A program made the translations under genes and the position numbers. Positions 25,333 to 34,828 of a stretch of 49,204 nucleotides of DNA are shown piece by piece. Within the stretch, counting starts at the first letter, position 1. The number at the start of each line of letters is the position of its first letter. The notes beneath the pieces were generated by a model. That model was not told the origin of the DNA, did not search any database, and worked only from the letters and a program-made list of their open reading frames with translations. The DNA lies in assembly GCA_021159005.1 (NCBI GenBank), contig JAGGSN010000117.1, positions 1 to 49,204 of the forward strand. Reading direction: 5' to 3'. The DNA is from Candidatus Zixiibacteriota bacterium. GTDB taxonomy: Bacteria; Zixibacteria; MSB-5A5; UBA10806; 4484-95.

Positions 25333-26292
25333 ATGTATAGCAAAATTAGAATAACAAAGCTGTTTTTAATGGCTCTATTGATTACATGTTTTTTTACTAT
25401 CTCATCAGCATATTGTGCTGAAGATCCCGGCTTACCGGATTCAATCATGGTAGGCAATCTTGACGGCAGTTTTATTGCCGCCTGTCCGGGAGATACAATC
25501 GACGTTCCTGTTTGGGCTAAATGTGATGAAAATGTCGGAGGCATGCATATCCCTATAGCTACAGATGATCAATATATTGCAGAACACTTAGATGGTTCGT
25601 TTTATGATCAGCTAATATATTGGTGGATTATTGAATTTTTGCCAACAAGGCCAGATAGACCTTTTGAAAATTTCACTACACAAACGATATTGGGTGTAAG
25701 TATTCATATGGAAGGACCTGATATGGATAGCTTATTCAACTCTCAATACAATTGGGTCAAAATTGCTGAATTTAAAATGATAATAAGTTCAGACACATCC
25801 AACATTGGATGTACAACTCAAATAACAAAAGGCAGGGAACAACTTGCTGGTGGAGTCCATTTCAGCAATGAGATGGGAAGCCTTGACTGGTCGACTGCAT
25901 TAGTTGCCGGCGGAATCGCCATCGTCCCCGACGGCTACGCCTACCTCCCCGGCGATGCCAACATGACTAACGGCTTATGGCCGCCAATGGTTTTAGGCGG
26001 CGATATAACCTACCTCGTTAGTTATTTTCGAGGGCTGCCCTCAAGCCAACCCTGCCTGCTCGACGGTTTCTGGGCCTCCGCGGATGCCAACGGCGACTGC
26101 CTTGTATTAGGTAGTGATATAGTCCGTTTGGTTAACTTTTTTAGAGGTTATACTACAATCGAATACTGCTCGGATTATGAACCGCTATGGCTAACACCTG
26201 ATGATATATCAGGCAGCGCGCCATTAGGCTGGCCTAATTGCGAGACGCCGCCTGTATCCGGCAGAGTTACCCCATCCGGTTTTGGCAAGTAA
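25333..26292 (+). CDS. Secreted cohesin-like and dockerin protein
   Basis: A 319-residue protein with a signal peptide (about 1-28, SSAYCAED). The N-terminal half (about 35-195) is a beta-rich domain opening with CPGDTIDVPVWAKCDENVGG, which resembles the start of cohesin-type beta-sandwich domains; I infer this from pattern, not from a full match. A dockerin pair follows at about 203-275 (GDANMTNG, SADANGDCLV, FFRG) with an insertion in its first loop. A cohesin-like and a dockerin domain in one chain would allow chains of proteins to assemble. The ATG has GAGG at eight bases. It follows the propeptide gene by 28 bases, likely cotranscribed. Confidence 0.72.
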   Translation: MYSKIRITKLFLMALLITCFFTISSAYCAEDPGLPDSIMVGNLDGSFIAACPGDTIDVPVWAKCDENVGGMHIPIATDDQYIAEHLDGSFYDQLIYWWIIEFLPTRPDRPFENFTTQTILGVSIHMEGPDMDSLFNSQYNWVKIAEFKMIISSDTSNIGCTTQITKGREQLAGGVHFSNEMGSLDWSTALVAGGIAIVPDGYAYLPGDANMTNGLWPPMVLGGDITYLVSYFRGLPSSQPCLLDGFWASADANGDCLVLGSDIVRLVNFFRGYTTIEYCSDYEPLWLTPDDISGSAPLGWPNCETPPVSGRVTPSGFGK

Positions 26293-26302
26293 GATTCTAT
26301 AA

Positions 26303-26358
26303 CGGTTGGTGTATGTCTAAGACATTTATGGTTGGCGTCCCTCCCGGTGCACCAACCG
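26303..26358. repeat. Family C hairpin repeat
   Basis: CGGTTGGTG at 26303-26311 and CACCAACCG at 26350-26358 are perfect 9-base arms. The centre holds a second GGTTGGCG copy. Shorter relatives stand at about 18505 and 38594. It lies between convergent genes and may end both transcripts. Confidence 0.65.
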
Positions 26359-26381
26359 CTCAAACCTGAGCCAATCGTCCC

Positions 26382-27826
26382 CTAATCCTTCCCCCATGAC
26401 AACAACCCCATGAGCGTTCTAAAATCGCGCCTGTTTAAACCGCCTGTTATTACTAAGGCAACAACCAAAACCGCCGCGCCGATTAATATGCGCGGGATAA
26501 TCATCACGCTTTCGGTAAACTTTATCGACAACACCATCAGGGCAAGCGCCGGCAGAAGCCGCCAAAGCAGGGAGGCAAACATCCTGTAGGGCAGGCTGCT
26601 TCTCAGCGTAATTATAAAACCTGCCGCCGTTATCAGCTCGGAAGCTACTGTAGCCAAAGCCGCCCCGGCGAAACCATACGGCGGGATTAAAATCAAGTTC
26701 AGGATGATATTGACAAACGCCCCGGCGCCGGTTAGATACATCAGCCGCTTTTTCAAGTCGCGGGCAATCATAAGGGCATTCTGAAGCGTATTGACAAACA
26801 TCATCGCCATCGCCCAGATTAAAATTTTTAGGGCATTAGCGCCGGGAAGATAGGCTTCAGGATAAATCAGCCTATAGATAGGCTCGGCTAAAAATGCGGC
26901 GCCGAATGCCGCCGCCATACCGAAAAATAGCAGGTACTTAAAACCGGTCTGATATAATACATCCAGCTTATCCGGCTCGCGCTTGAAATAGCTCGACATC
27001 CGCGGCAGAAGCGTCGAGGAGAATGTCGCCGACACCAAAAGCAAGCCATTAACCAAAGCATAAGCCGAATTGTAGCAGCCCACCGCCTGATCGCCTTTGA
27101 TAATCGACAGCATGATTAAATCAGCCCGATAGTAGATAGTTATCAGAATCGCGGTAATGCCAAGCGGCGCCGACTGCTTTATTATATCCAACGCCTTAGT
27201 TAATTTTCCCCTCAATGAAAAACCGCCAACAACCCGTCTTGCTGTAATAGCTATGGCAACCGCCGATAATACAGCTGTGATAAGATGCGTTACACCGATG
27301 CCAGGCAGACTATAGCCCAAATATAAAACCAGTATGCCCAGCATAGTTCCAGCCATCTGCGTGCTAAGAGACAGCATGCTGAAATATTTAAACTTTTCAT
27401 AGCCAAGCAAGATGCTAATAAAGCTTCCCGCCAAGCAGTTAAGTATCATAGTGAATGACAATAGCCATAAGAATATTTTCAACGGCAAAGGTTTGTTTAT
27501 GATAACAGATATAACGAATATAATTATTGCAGAAAGAGCGCTTAATATTAATCGGGAGATAAACGAATCAGCTGCTAATATTCTGGCTTTGTTCTTGTCA
27601 TTGAAAATTGCGGTCTGTCTGGTTTGATAATTTTCGATGCCAAAATCAGATATGACTGTAAAAAAGGCGAATACGGCTAAGGCAAAACCATATTGTCCGA
27701 AAGTTTCAACACCGAGCATTCGGGCGGCATACAGGGTAAAAAAAAACCGAGAATTTTAACGCCTGCCTGAGCCGATAACATTACTAAAGAACTTTTAGCG
27801 ATGCTTTGCCGGGCAGGTTCCGACAT
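26382..27826 (-). CDS. Polysaccharide flippase (Wzx/MATE-like), frameshifted in a poly-T run
   Basis: The open frame 26382-27719 encodes 445 residues of a multispan membrane transporter of the oligosaccharide flippase group, starting inside a helix. The missing start lies in another frame: an ATG at 27826, one base after the gmhA stop, reads SEPARQSIAKSSLVMLSAQAG and then reaches a run of nine A/T at 27738-27746. Adding one base there joins both parts into about 481 residues, the normal family length. Either the read is wrong by one base, or the gene is off, or polymerase slippage restores it. Its position after gmhA suggests export of a heptose-containing glycan. Confidence 0.8.
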
Positions 27827-27827
27827 A

Positions 27828-28400
27828 TTAAAAAGCCTCCTTCTCAATTATACCGATAATAATATGTCCGATAGTTATATGGGATTCCTGTATTCTTTGC
27901 ACACAATCCGAGGGAATGATAATTGGCTTATCCGCAAGAGCGGATAACTGTCCGCCATTGCCGCCTAAAAAACCGATAGTATGGATTTTCATCTTTCGAG
28001 CAGTCTTAACCGCTTCTATAACATTGGCAGAATTACCGGAAGTTGAGATAGCAAATAATATATCGCCTGATTTTCCAAAGGCCTCAATCTGGCGCGCAAA
28101 TACTTGCTCGAATCCATAATCATTAGCGCAAGCGGTGAGTGTTGCGGCATTTGCGGCTAAGGCTAATCCCGGTAAAGCCGGACGGTCGAATTTTCCGGTG
28201 AGACGCACTACGAGTTCGGTTGCCAGATGCTGGCTATCGGCGGCAGAACCGCCATTGCCGCAAAACATGATTTTGCCATTACGCTTCATCGCATCTACGC
28301 ACATCATGGCAGCTTCATATATAATTTTAGCAGATTGCTCCGCTAATTTTATTTTCAATTCAGCTGATTCTATAAGTTGAGCTTTTATTATATCTTCCAT
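27828..28400 (-). CDS. gmhA: Phosphoheptose isomerase (sedoheptulose-7-phosphate isomerase)
   Basis: A 190-residue SIS-domain protein, the normal GmhA length. CGNGGSAADSQHLATELV (about 47-64) is the family signature with the substrate-binding Ser and the catalytic Glu; ISTSGNSANVI (about 118-128) and a late RIQESHITIGHI segment with the other active-site His complete it. The enzyme turns sedoheptulose 7-phosphate into D-glycero-D-manno-heptose 7-phosphate, the first step to ADP-heptose or GDP-heptose. The stop is followed one base later by the flippase start, so the two are coupled. Confidence 0.93.
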   Translation of the reverse strand: MEDIIKAQLIESAELKIKLAEQSAKIIYEAAMMCVDAMKRNGKIMFCGNGGSAADSQHLATELVVRLTGKFDRPALPGLALAANAATLTACANDYGFEQVFARQIEAFGKSGDILFAISTSGNSANVIEAVKTARKMKIHTIGFLGGNGGQLSALADKPIIIPSDCVQRIQESHITIGHIIIGIIEKEAF

Positions 28401-28464
28401 ATAACCTTATCTTTCAGATTGTTGACACAGTAGTTCTTATTAAAACTAAGTGGCGTCTGCTATT

Positions 28465-28497
28465 ACGCGTAGGGGCGTATTGCAGCACGCCCCTATG
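28465..28497. repeat. Family B palindrome, diverged copy
   Basis: GCGTAGGGGCGTATTGCAGCACGCCCCTATGGC resembles the perfect palindrome at 33621 with a few changes on the right arm. It lies between the GGGP synthase and gmhA genes. Confidence 0.65.
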
Positions 28498-28563
28498 GCT
28501 TGCGTTTTTACAAAGTCCGAAAATATCAACGAAATAGCAATCAATAATCATCTTTCTAAAGTC

Positions 28564-29301
28564 TTATCTTCCGTGTATAGCCCGGGCAAATTTCTTCACC
28601 ATATCGGGATTATCCTCTAAGGTGTTGCCTATAATTATAAATGAGGCTCCGGCTTTAGCAACTTTACCGGCATATTCGGCATCAGTGATGCCGCCGCCGA
28701 CTATAATAGGCACATCAACATATTTACTGACAGCTTTAATCATCTCCAACGGCACCGGTTTCTCTGCTCCGGAACCTGCTTCGAGATAAACTAATTTCAT
28801 GCCGAGATACTGTCCTGCTAAAGCATGAGCGCAGGCAATATCCGGTTTATTACGAGGTATGGGCAAAGTGTTAGACATAAACGACACCGATGTTAACACT
28901 CCCGATTCAATCAGCATATAAGCGGTAGGGATTACCTCAAGGCCTATCTTTTTTAACACCGGAGCGGCTTTAACATGCTCATCAATCAGAAGGTTCGGGT
29001 TTCGGCCGGATATCAGCGATAAAAACAGAATGGCATCAGCATGACCGGAAACCATCGAGGATGAACCCGGAAATATAAGCGTTGGTTTTTTAGCGGCTTT
29101 TTTAACAGCAATAAGAGCTTTCTCAAAATGGTTTTTCACCATTAATGATGAGCCGAATAAGAAAGCGTCCGCGCCGGCTTTTTCGCACTTTGAGGCGTAG
29201 TTAGCGATTGCTTTCGCTGACTTGCGGTCGGGGTCAAGCAGGACTAAAAAACCGCAGCCTTTTTTCTTTTTGATGTTTAATAGCTTCTCAAATACCTTCA
29301 T
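28564..29301 (-). CDS. Geranylgeranylglyceryl phosphate synthase family protein
   Basis: A 245-residue TIM-barrel prenyltransferase of the GGGPS/PcrB family, which joins a polyprenyl diphosphate to glycerol 1-phosphate by an ether bond. FLVLLDPDRKS near 18-28 carries the metal-binding Asp; YLEAGSGAEKPVP (about 175-187) and VPIIVGGGITDAEYA (about 198-212) bind phosphate, and GASFIIIGNTLE closes the barrel. The length and motifs fit the archaeal/FCB group rather than short Bacillus PcrB. It overlaps the alaS stop by four bases (ATGA). Prenyl chain length cannot be told. With the archaeal-type HMG-CoA synthase it hints at archaeal-like lipid chemistry. Confidence 0.9.
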   Translation of the reverse strand: MKVFEKLLNIKKKKGCGFLVLLDPDRKSAKAIANYASKCEKAGADAFLFGSSLMVKNHFEKALIAVKKAAKKPTLIFPGSSSMVSGHADAILFLSLISGRNPNLLIDEHVKAAPVLKKIGLEVIPTAYMLIESGVLTSVSFMSNTLPIPRNKPDIACAHALAGQYLGMKLVYLEAGSGAEKPVPLEMIKAVSKYVDVPIIVGGGITDAEYAGKVAKAGASFIIIGNTLEDNPDMVKKFARAIHGR

Positions 29302-31940
29302 AGGGAATACTTCTTTTTTAATGAATCTAAAGCAGTCTCGATTTTATCAACAGGCATAGCGCCCCTGATAGTCGGTTTGCCGCCGCCTTTCGCTCCAACC
29401 GATTCAAATAGCGTATTTTTTACCTTAACCGCAAAGTTATAATCAGAAGAGGCAATAGCATACTGGCCATTTAAACGCGAGCATACTACAATCGTCTCAT
29501 TCTGATGAACGCTTTTAAAATTATCGAAATATGTCATGAACTCTTTTGGTGATTTGTTCTTAACTACAAAGCCAAGCAAATTTCCCTTATCGGTATCAAT
29601 ATTGATCTTCGGTGAAAGCTCTTTAGCTTTTTGAGATATATCCTTCGCCGCTGATTTGCTCTTATCTTTTTCTTGTTTTTTGATTATATCCAACAGGTCA
29701 GCAAGCTTGCTTGCCAGATTTTCCTTAGTCAGAATCCGGGTATGTATATAACCCTGTAAATTTTTTATCTCAGCAATATCGCTATCGTCTATCTGCTCAA
29801 TTGGCTTATCAAAATATCTTTTCAATTTGTCTATATAACCATTTTGCTCCGAGATAAATTTCTCAAAAGCATCGCCGGTGATAGCCTCAATCCGCCTTGT
29901 GCCGGCGGCAATTGCGCCCTCGGAAATAATAAAGAATCCGCCGATATCCTTTGTATGGTTAACATGGGTGCCGCCGCATAGCTCCATTGAAAAATTGCCG
30001 GTTTTTACTATCCGAACATCATCACCGTATTTTTCGCCGAACAATGCCATCGCGCCCATTTTCTTAGCTTCGGCAAAACTCTTATTTTCCCATGTAACCG
30101 GCAGGTCGGTATTGATCTTTTCATTGACAATATTTTCCACTTCATTAAGCTCATCATCAGTCATTGCCTTGAAATGCGAGAAATCGAAACGCAGTCTATC
30201 GGGGGCAACTAACGAACCGGATTGGTAAACATGCTCGCCCAGTGTCATGCGCAAGGCTTTATGCAGCAGATGTGTGGCGGTATGGTTGCGCTGGATGTCG
30301 GCGCGGCGGGATGAATCGATTTCGGCGGTTACCCGACCGGTATATAATTCAGGCACTATTCCGTTTACAAGTTTGCCTATATGTATATGCTCATCATTAA
30401 TCTTAATTGTGTCCGTTACCTTGATTTTAAAATTGTCAGCCAAGATAAATCCGGTATCGCCTACTTGACCGCCGCTTTCGGCATAAAAAGGTGTTTGGAA
30501 AAGTATAAACTCGTATTTTTTATCATCAATTGATTTTCCTGCTAAAACCTCGGTATCAATTTTTTCATTGTCATAGCCAATAAATTTTTCGATTTGCGAA
30601 TCTCTCTTAATTTCAATTCCGGCACTGCAAATAATTGCTTGAAATTTACTGCCTTTTTTTGACAACTCTTTCCGTTCCTCGAAGCATTTCTCACAGCCGT
30701 TCATATCAATTCCAAGCCCCTTTTCACGCGCCATAATTTCGGTTAAGTCAACCGGGAAACCGTAAGTATCATACAGTTTGAAAACCTGCTCGCCGGGGAT
30801 AACCTTACTGCCGGTGCCGACTGCTTTCTCGGCAATATCATCGAACAACTCCAAGCCGATATTCAGACATCGTCCGAATTGTTCCTCCTCGGTTTTAACA
30901 ACCAACTCGATATGACCGCGCTGGGCTTTTATCTCCGGAAAGTATGCTCCCATATAATCAACAAGCGGCTGGACAATCTTGTATAGAAACGGCTCGTTCA
31001 ATCCAAGCTGATGGCCATAGCGGGCGGCTCTGCGAAGTATCCGCCTTAGAACATAACCGCGTCCCTCATTTGATATAGTAGCATTGTCGGCTAAAGCGAA
31101 TGTTAGCGCCCTGACATGGTCGGCAATCACCTTATGCGGCGTGCCCTGTACGCCGGAATAGTATTTCTTGCCGGACAATTCAACAACTTTGTTAATAAGC
31201 GGCGTAAACAGATCGGTTTCGAAATTTGATTCCGCATTTTGTAAAATCATACTAAACCGTTCCAGTCCGCCGCCATAGTCAACCGATGGCTTAGGCAGGG
31301 GCGTCATCTGTCCGCTTTCATCGCGGTTATACTGCATAAACACAAGGTTTCCGAGTTCCATAAACCGGTCGCCATCGCCGTTAAGTTCGCCGGGTATATG
31401 CTCGCCGCGGTCGATATGGATTTCCGAGCAGGGCCCGCAGGGACCGGTATCGCCCATCGACCAGAAATTATCTTTCTCGCCGAAACGAAGCACCCTATTG
31501 CCAAGTTCCGGGGCTATTTTTTTCCAAAGTTTTTCAGCATCATCATCGTCTTTATAAACAGTGGCATAAAGCTTTTTTGTATCCAGACCTAATGTTTTAG
31601 TGAAAAATTCCCAGGCAAAATATATCGCTTCTTCCTTGAAATAATCGCCAAATGAGAAATTACCAAGCATCTCGAAGAATGTCTGATGACGCGCTGTCAA
31701 GCCGACATTATCGAGGTCGTTATGTTTGCCGCCGGCGCGGATACATTTTTGGGAGGAAGCAGCGCGCTTATAATCGCCCTTTTCAAAGCCTAAAAATCTG
31801 TTTTTAAACTGGACCATGCCGGCATTGGTAAATAAAAGTGTCGGGTCATCCAGGGGCACTACCGGCGAGGAGGGCACAATACGGTGTCCCTGTTTCTCAA
31901 AATAATCTAAAAAAGCCTGTCTTATTTCATATGATTTCAT
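29298..31940 (-). CDS. alaS: Alanine--tRNA ligase
   Basis: An 880-residue enzyme with the full AlaRS layout. The class II aminoacylation core occupies about 1-250 (FTNAGMVQFKNRFLG, SFGDYFKEEAIYFAW, GPCGPCSEIH). A tRNA-recognition helical part follows. The editing domain has HTATHLLHKAL near 560 and the CGGTHVNHTKDIG zinc site near 660, which removes mischarged Ser and Gly. A C-terminal coiled coil and DHHA1 domain (NETIVVC to GAKGGGKP) end the chain. All catalytic and editing ligands are present. It leads a minus-strand pair with the GGGP synthase gene. Confidence 0.98.
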   Translation of the reverse strand: MKSYEIRQAFLDYFEKQGHRIVPSSPVVPLDDPTLLFTNAGMVQFKNRFLGFEKGDYKRAASSQKCIRAGGKHNDLDNVGLTARHQTFFEMLGNFSFGDYFKEEAIYFAWEFFTKTLGLDTKKLYATVYKDDDDAEKLWKKIAPELGNRVLRFGEKDNFWSMGDTGPCGPCSEIHIDRGEHIPGELNGDGDRFMELGNLVFMQYNRDESGQMTPLPKPSVDYGGGLERFSMILQNAESNFETDLFTPLINKVVELSGKKYYSGVQGTPHKVIADHVRALTFALADNATISNEGRGYVLRRILRRAARYGHQLGLNEPFLYKIVQPLVDYMGAYFPEIKAQRGHIELVVKTEEEQFGRCLNIGLELFDDIAEKAVGTGSKVIPGEQVFKLYDTYGFPVDLTEIMAREKGLGIDMNGCEKCFEERKELSKKGSKFQAIICSAGIEIKRDSQIEKFIGYDNEKIDTEVLAGKSIDDKKYEFILFQTPFYAESGGQVGDTGFILADNFKIKVTDTIKINDEHIHIGKLVNGIVPELYTGRVTAEIDSSRRADIQRNHTATHLLHKALRMTLGEHVYQSGSLVAPDRLRFDFSHFKAMTDDELNEVENIVNEKINTDLPVTWENKSFAEAKKMGAMALFGEKYGDDVRIVKTGNFSMELCGGTHVNHTKDIGGFFIISEGAIAAGTRRIEAITGDAFEKFISEQNGYIDKLKRYFDKPIEQIDDSDIAEIKNLQGYIHTRILTKENLASKLADLLDIIKKQEKDKSKSAAKDISQKAKELSPKINIDTDKGNLLGFVVKNKSPKEFMTYFDNFKSVHQNETIVVCSRLNGQYAIASSDYNFAVKVKNTLFESVGAKGGGKPTIRGAMPVDKIETALDSLKKKYSL

Positions 31941-32070
31941 GATGGCTTAAATAATTGATTTTTACAATAATATCAAGGGTTAAAAATGAATATTGTATAT
32001 TGTATAAATTAATAGTATCTTAAACTATGATGCTAATAAAATTTGAGAGACCTTATAATAAAGGATTGAT

Positions 32071-33465
32071 ATGGGCAGACTGACATTTTATGGCGCGACA
32101 GAAACAGTAACCGGGTCGAGATATATCCTTGAGCTGCAGGGTATGAAACTGCTGATAGATTGCGGGTTATTCCAAGGCTCCAAAAAAAATCGGCTTAAAA
32201 ACTGGGAACCGTTTCCGGTTCCGCCTAAGGAAATAGATCGAGTCTTATTAACTCATGCTCATATTGATCATACAGGATTCCTACCCCGTTTTTGCAAGCA
32301 CGGTTTCAAAGGGCAGGTTCATTGCACTCACGCTACCGCCGACCTTTGTGAAATTTTGCTTAAAGACAGCGCTCATATTCAGCAGGAGGATGCCCGCTGG
32401 GCTAATAAGAAGGGATTTTCCAAGCACAAACCTGCGCTTCCCCTATATACTGTCAAGGATGCCGAGAATGCTTTGACGCATTTTTCGCCGCTGTATTATG
32501 GCGAGGATTTATATCTGGGAGATAATTATCGCTTAAAGTTCAAGGATGCCGGTCATATTCTCGGTTCGTCATTTATCGATATAAAAACAACCGAAGGAAA
32601 AGATGCCAAAAAGATTTTTTTCAGCGGCGATATCGGACGGCCTGCTAAACGGATACTAAGAGACCCGATACAGGCGTTTAATGTCGATTATTTAATACTC
32701 GAATCAACCTATGGCAACCGTCTTCATGGGGACAGTTATCCAATCGATGAGCTTGCGCGCGTTATAAACGAAAGCGTTGAGAGAGGCGGAACGCTTGTAA
32801 TCCCCTCATTCGCTATTGGTCGAACTCAATCGCTTCTATATATAATCAGGGAATTGGAAGAACAAAATAAAATACCGGACTTGCCGATATTTATCGACTC
32901 GCCAATGGCCATTGATGCCACGGAGATTTTCAGGAAGCGAATATCCGACCAGCATCTGACCAGCAGGATACTAACGCTTGAAGGGAAGAGGATATTCCAT
33001 CCTAAACAACTTCATATCTGCGAAACAAGACAGCAATCGAAAGCTATCAACCAGCAAAAAACACCGGCGATAATCATATCCGCCAGCGGCATGGTTACGG
33101 GCGGACGTATTCTGCATCATTTACTGCAGAGATTGCCCGATTCAAAAAATACGATATTGTTCATAGGCTTTCAGGCTTACGGCACTCGCGGCAGGACAAT
33201 TGTTGAGGGCAGCCAAGAGGTTAAAATTCACGGCCGGCATATTCCGATTAATGCTAAGGTCGAGTCAATATCGGGTTTTTCAGGACACGCTGATTATAAT
33301 GAAATCCTTGCCTGGCTTATGGGTTTTAATAAACCGCCGGAAAAGACATTTATCGTGCATGGCGAACCGGAAGCCGCTGCATCAATGGCGGAAAAAATCC
33401 ATACTCATTTTGGTTGGGATGTTGTTGTACCAAAGTTTGGCGATAGTTTCGAGATAAACCTATAG
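32071..33465 (+). CDS. MBL-fold beta-CASP RNase/hydrolase
   Basis: A 464-residue metallo-beta-lactamase of the beta-CASP group (YSH1/CPSF73-like in bacteria), which act on RNA. The HxHxDH site is THAHIDHTG (about 62-70); further ligands lie in DAGHILGSSF, FSGDIGRP and SGFSGHADYNEI. The beta-CASP insert spans about 210-370, with IPSFAIGRTQSLL and ISASGMVTGGRILHH as typical motifs. An HGEP segment near the end supplies the last His. Substrate in this organism is unknown; exo- or endonuclease roles in RNA turnover are usual for the family. AAAGGA precedes the ATG. Confidence 0.92.
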   Translation: MGRLTFYGATETVTGSRYILELQGMKLLIDCGLFQGSKKNRLKNWEPFPVPPKEIDRVLLTHAHIDHTGFLPRFCKHGFKGQVHCTHATADLCEILLKDSAHIQQEDARWANKKGFSKHKPALPLYTVKDAENALTHFSPLYYGEDLYLGDNYRLKFKDAGHILGSSFIDIKTTEGKDAKKIFFSGDIGRPAKRILRDPIQAFNVDYLILESTYGNRLHGDSYPIDELARVINESVERGGTLVIPSFAIGRTQSLLYIIRELEEQNKIPDLPIFIDSPMAIDATEIFRKRISDQHLTSRILTLEGKRIFHPKQLHICETRQQSKAINQQKTPAIIISASGMVTGGRILHHLLQRLPDSKNTILFIGFQAYGTRGRTIVEGSQEVKIHGRHIPINAKVESISGFSGHADYNEILAWLMGFNKPPEKTFIVHGEPEAAASMAEKIHTHFGWDVVVPKFGDSFEINL

Positions 33466-33519
33466 CATGCTCCTATACGCAATGGCATAAAAATTTCATG
33501 ACTTAAAGGAACTGCTTTA

Positions 33520-33560
33520 TCACCAACACGTCTCGATTATAATATTATCAAACACAGGTT
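33520..33560. repeat. Second copy of the panC 3' end
   Basis: The segment around CGATTATAATATTATC at 33534-33549 repeats the last codons of panC (TTGATTATAATATTATC at about 33706-33722). Read on the minus strand it encodes DNIIIET then a stop, against DNIIIKTGR in the gene. The two copies flank the family B palindrome at 33621. Confidence 0.55.
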
Positions 33561-33620
33561 GTTGACAGAATGTAATTTTTTAGAATTATTTTAAAATATT
33601 AATTTTTATATTAACGCAAC

Positions 33621-33652
33621 GCGTAGGGGCGTATTGCAATACGCCCCTACGC
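33621..33652. repeat. 32-base perfect palindrome, family B reference copy
   Basis: GCGTAGGGGCGTATTG and its exact reverse complement CAATACGCCCCTACGC lie end to end. Related copies are at 6021-6138 (split by other repeats), 16679, 18456, 19524 and 28465, always between genes. Confidence 0.85.
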
Positions 33653-33692
33653 AAGGCACATATAGTATCTTATAGCTTTTATTATTACTTTA

Positions 33693-34544
33693 TTAACGAC
33701 CCGTCTTGATTATAATATTATCCAGCAGTCTGATTTTATTTATAACAACGACTAACGAAATTAAAACACGGCCGTCAATTGTCTTAATCTTCTTAAGGTC
33801 ATCCCAGCGATTGAACGAAATGTATTCAATGCTTACATCAGGTATCGAATTAATAAGCTCTGTCATCTTTGATTGGATAATATGAACCCGAGTCTGACCT
33901 GAGTTAATTAATTTTCGAGCCAGCCTGAGGGATTTATAGATAACCTCTGCTTTTTTTAAATCGTCCTTTGATAGATAGGAATGTCTGGAGGACATGGCAA
34001 TGCCTGTTTTAGTCCTGATAATCGGACATCTGACAATTTTCATATCGAGATTCAAGTCGGCCGTAATCTGTTTAATAATTGCCAACTGCTGGGCATCTTT
34101 CTGGCCAAAATAAGACCTATGCGGTTTAACTATATTGAACAGTTTTATGCAAACAGTAGCCGCGCCGCGCATATGGTTAGGGCGGGCGGCGCCTTCAAGA
34201 CAATCATTTATGGAACCAGGAGTTATATAAGTCTGAAAGCTTTCGGGATACATATCATCGGCAGAAGGATTAAATATTATATCGGCGCCGGCAATTTTAG
34301 CTTTTCGACAATCCGATTTAAAACTCCTTGGATACTTTGCATAATCCTCATCCGGAGAGAACTGAACAGGATTAACAAAAATTGAGACAACTGTTAAGTT
34401 GTTTTGTTTTGCAGACTTTCTAATAAGCGACAGATGCCCCTCATGCAAAGCTCCCATAGTTGGGATAAAACCGATTTGTTTGCCGCCCTGACGGTATCTA
34501 TCAGCTAATTTTTGCATCGATTTTAAGGATTTGACTATATTCAT
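33693..34544 (-). CDS. panC: Pantothenate synthetase
   Basis: A 283-residue enzyme that joins pantoate and beta-alanine in pantothenate (vitamin B5) and CoA synthesis. IGFIPTMGALHEGHLSLIR (about 24-42) carries the HxGH nucleotidyl-transferase motif, with FVNPVQFSPDEDYAKYPR next, then YFGQKDAQQLAII near 150 and the KMSKS-like MSSRHSYLS near 188. The longer frame upstream adds 42 basic and Asn-rich residues with no homologous look, so I start at the Met at 34544. A copy of its last codons lies 170 bases further on. No panB or panD is next to it. Confidence 0.95.
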   Translation of the reverse strand: MNIVKSLKSMQKLADRYRQGGKQIGFIPTMGALHEGHLSLIRKSAKQNNLTVVSIFVNPVQFSPDEDYAKYPRSFKSDCRKAKIAGADIIFNPSADDMYPESFQTYITPGSINDCLEGAARPNHMRGAATVCIKLFNIVKPHRSYFGQKDAQQLAIIKQITADLNLDMKIVRCPIIRTKTGIAMSSRHSYLSKDDLKKAEVIYKSLRLARKLINSGQTRVHIIQSKMTELINSIPDVSIEYISFNRWDDLKKIKTIDGRVLISLVVVINKIRLLDNIIIKTGR

Positions 34545-34773
34545 AATCTTGAAATAATTCAAATTCCTAACAATTATGCAAGAATTATTTTTACTTAAAT
34601 TTAGCGGTTCATTGTAAAAAGCAATTTTTTGCCATATTTTCTTCTTCTTTATTTTTATGCGAATTCTCACTTGATGGTATTATACAATCTTCCTCTGGTT
34701 GCTAAGCGGTGCTTGGTAATCAAAGCTAAACAGAGTGTCCGTTAAATCGGGGTAATATCAATCAATATAAGTG

Positions 34774-34802
34774 TTGAGATATTTTTTAAAATAAAGTATA
34801 AT
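34774..34802 (+). promoter_or_regulatory. Promoter of the ZIP transporter gene
   Basis: TTGAGA (34774-34779) and TATAAT (34797-34802) lie 17 bases apart. The predicted leader is about 20 bases and includes the AAAAGGAG ribosome site. Confidence 0.65.
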
Positions 34803-34828
34803 ACTGAAGGTGTTAAAAGGAGTATGCA

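Noticed and set aside
34545-34670. 42-residue N-terminal extension of PanC
   Set aside because: The extension is basic and AT-driven, while the Met at 34544 gives a standard PanC length.
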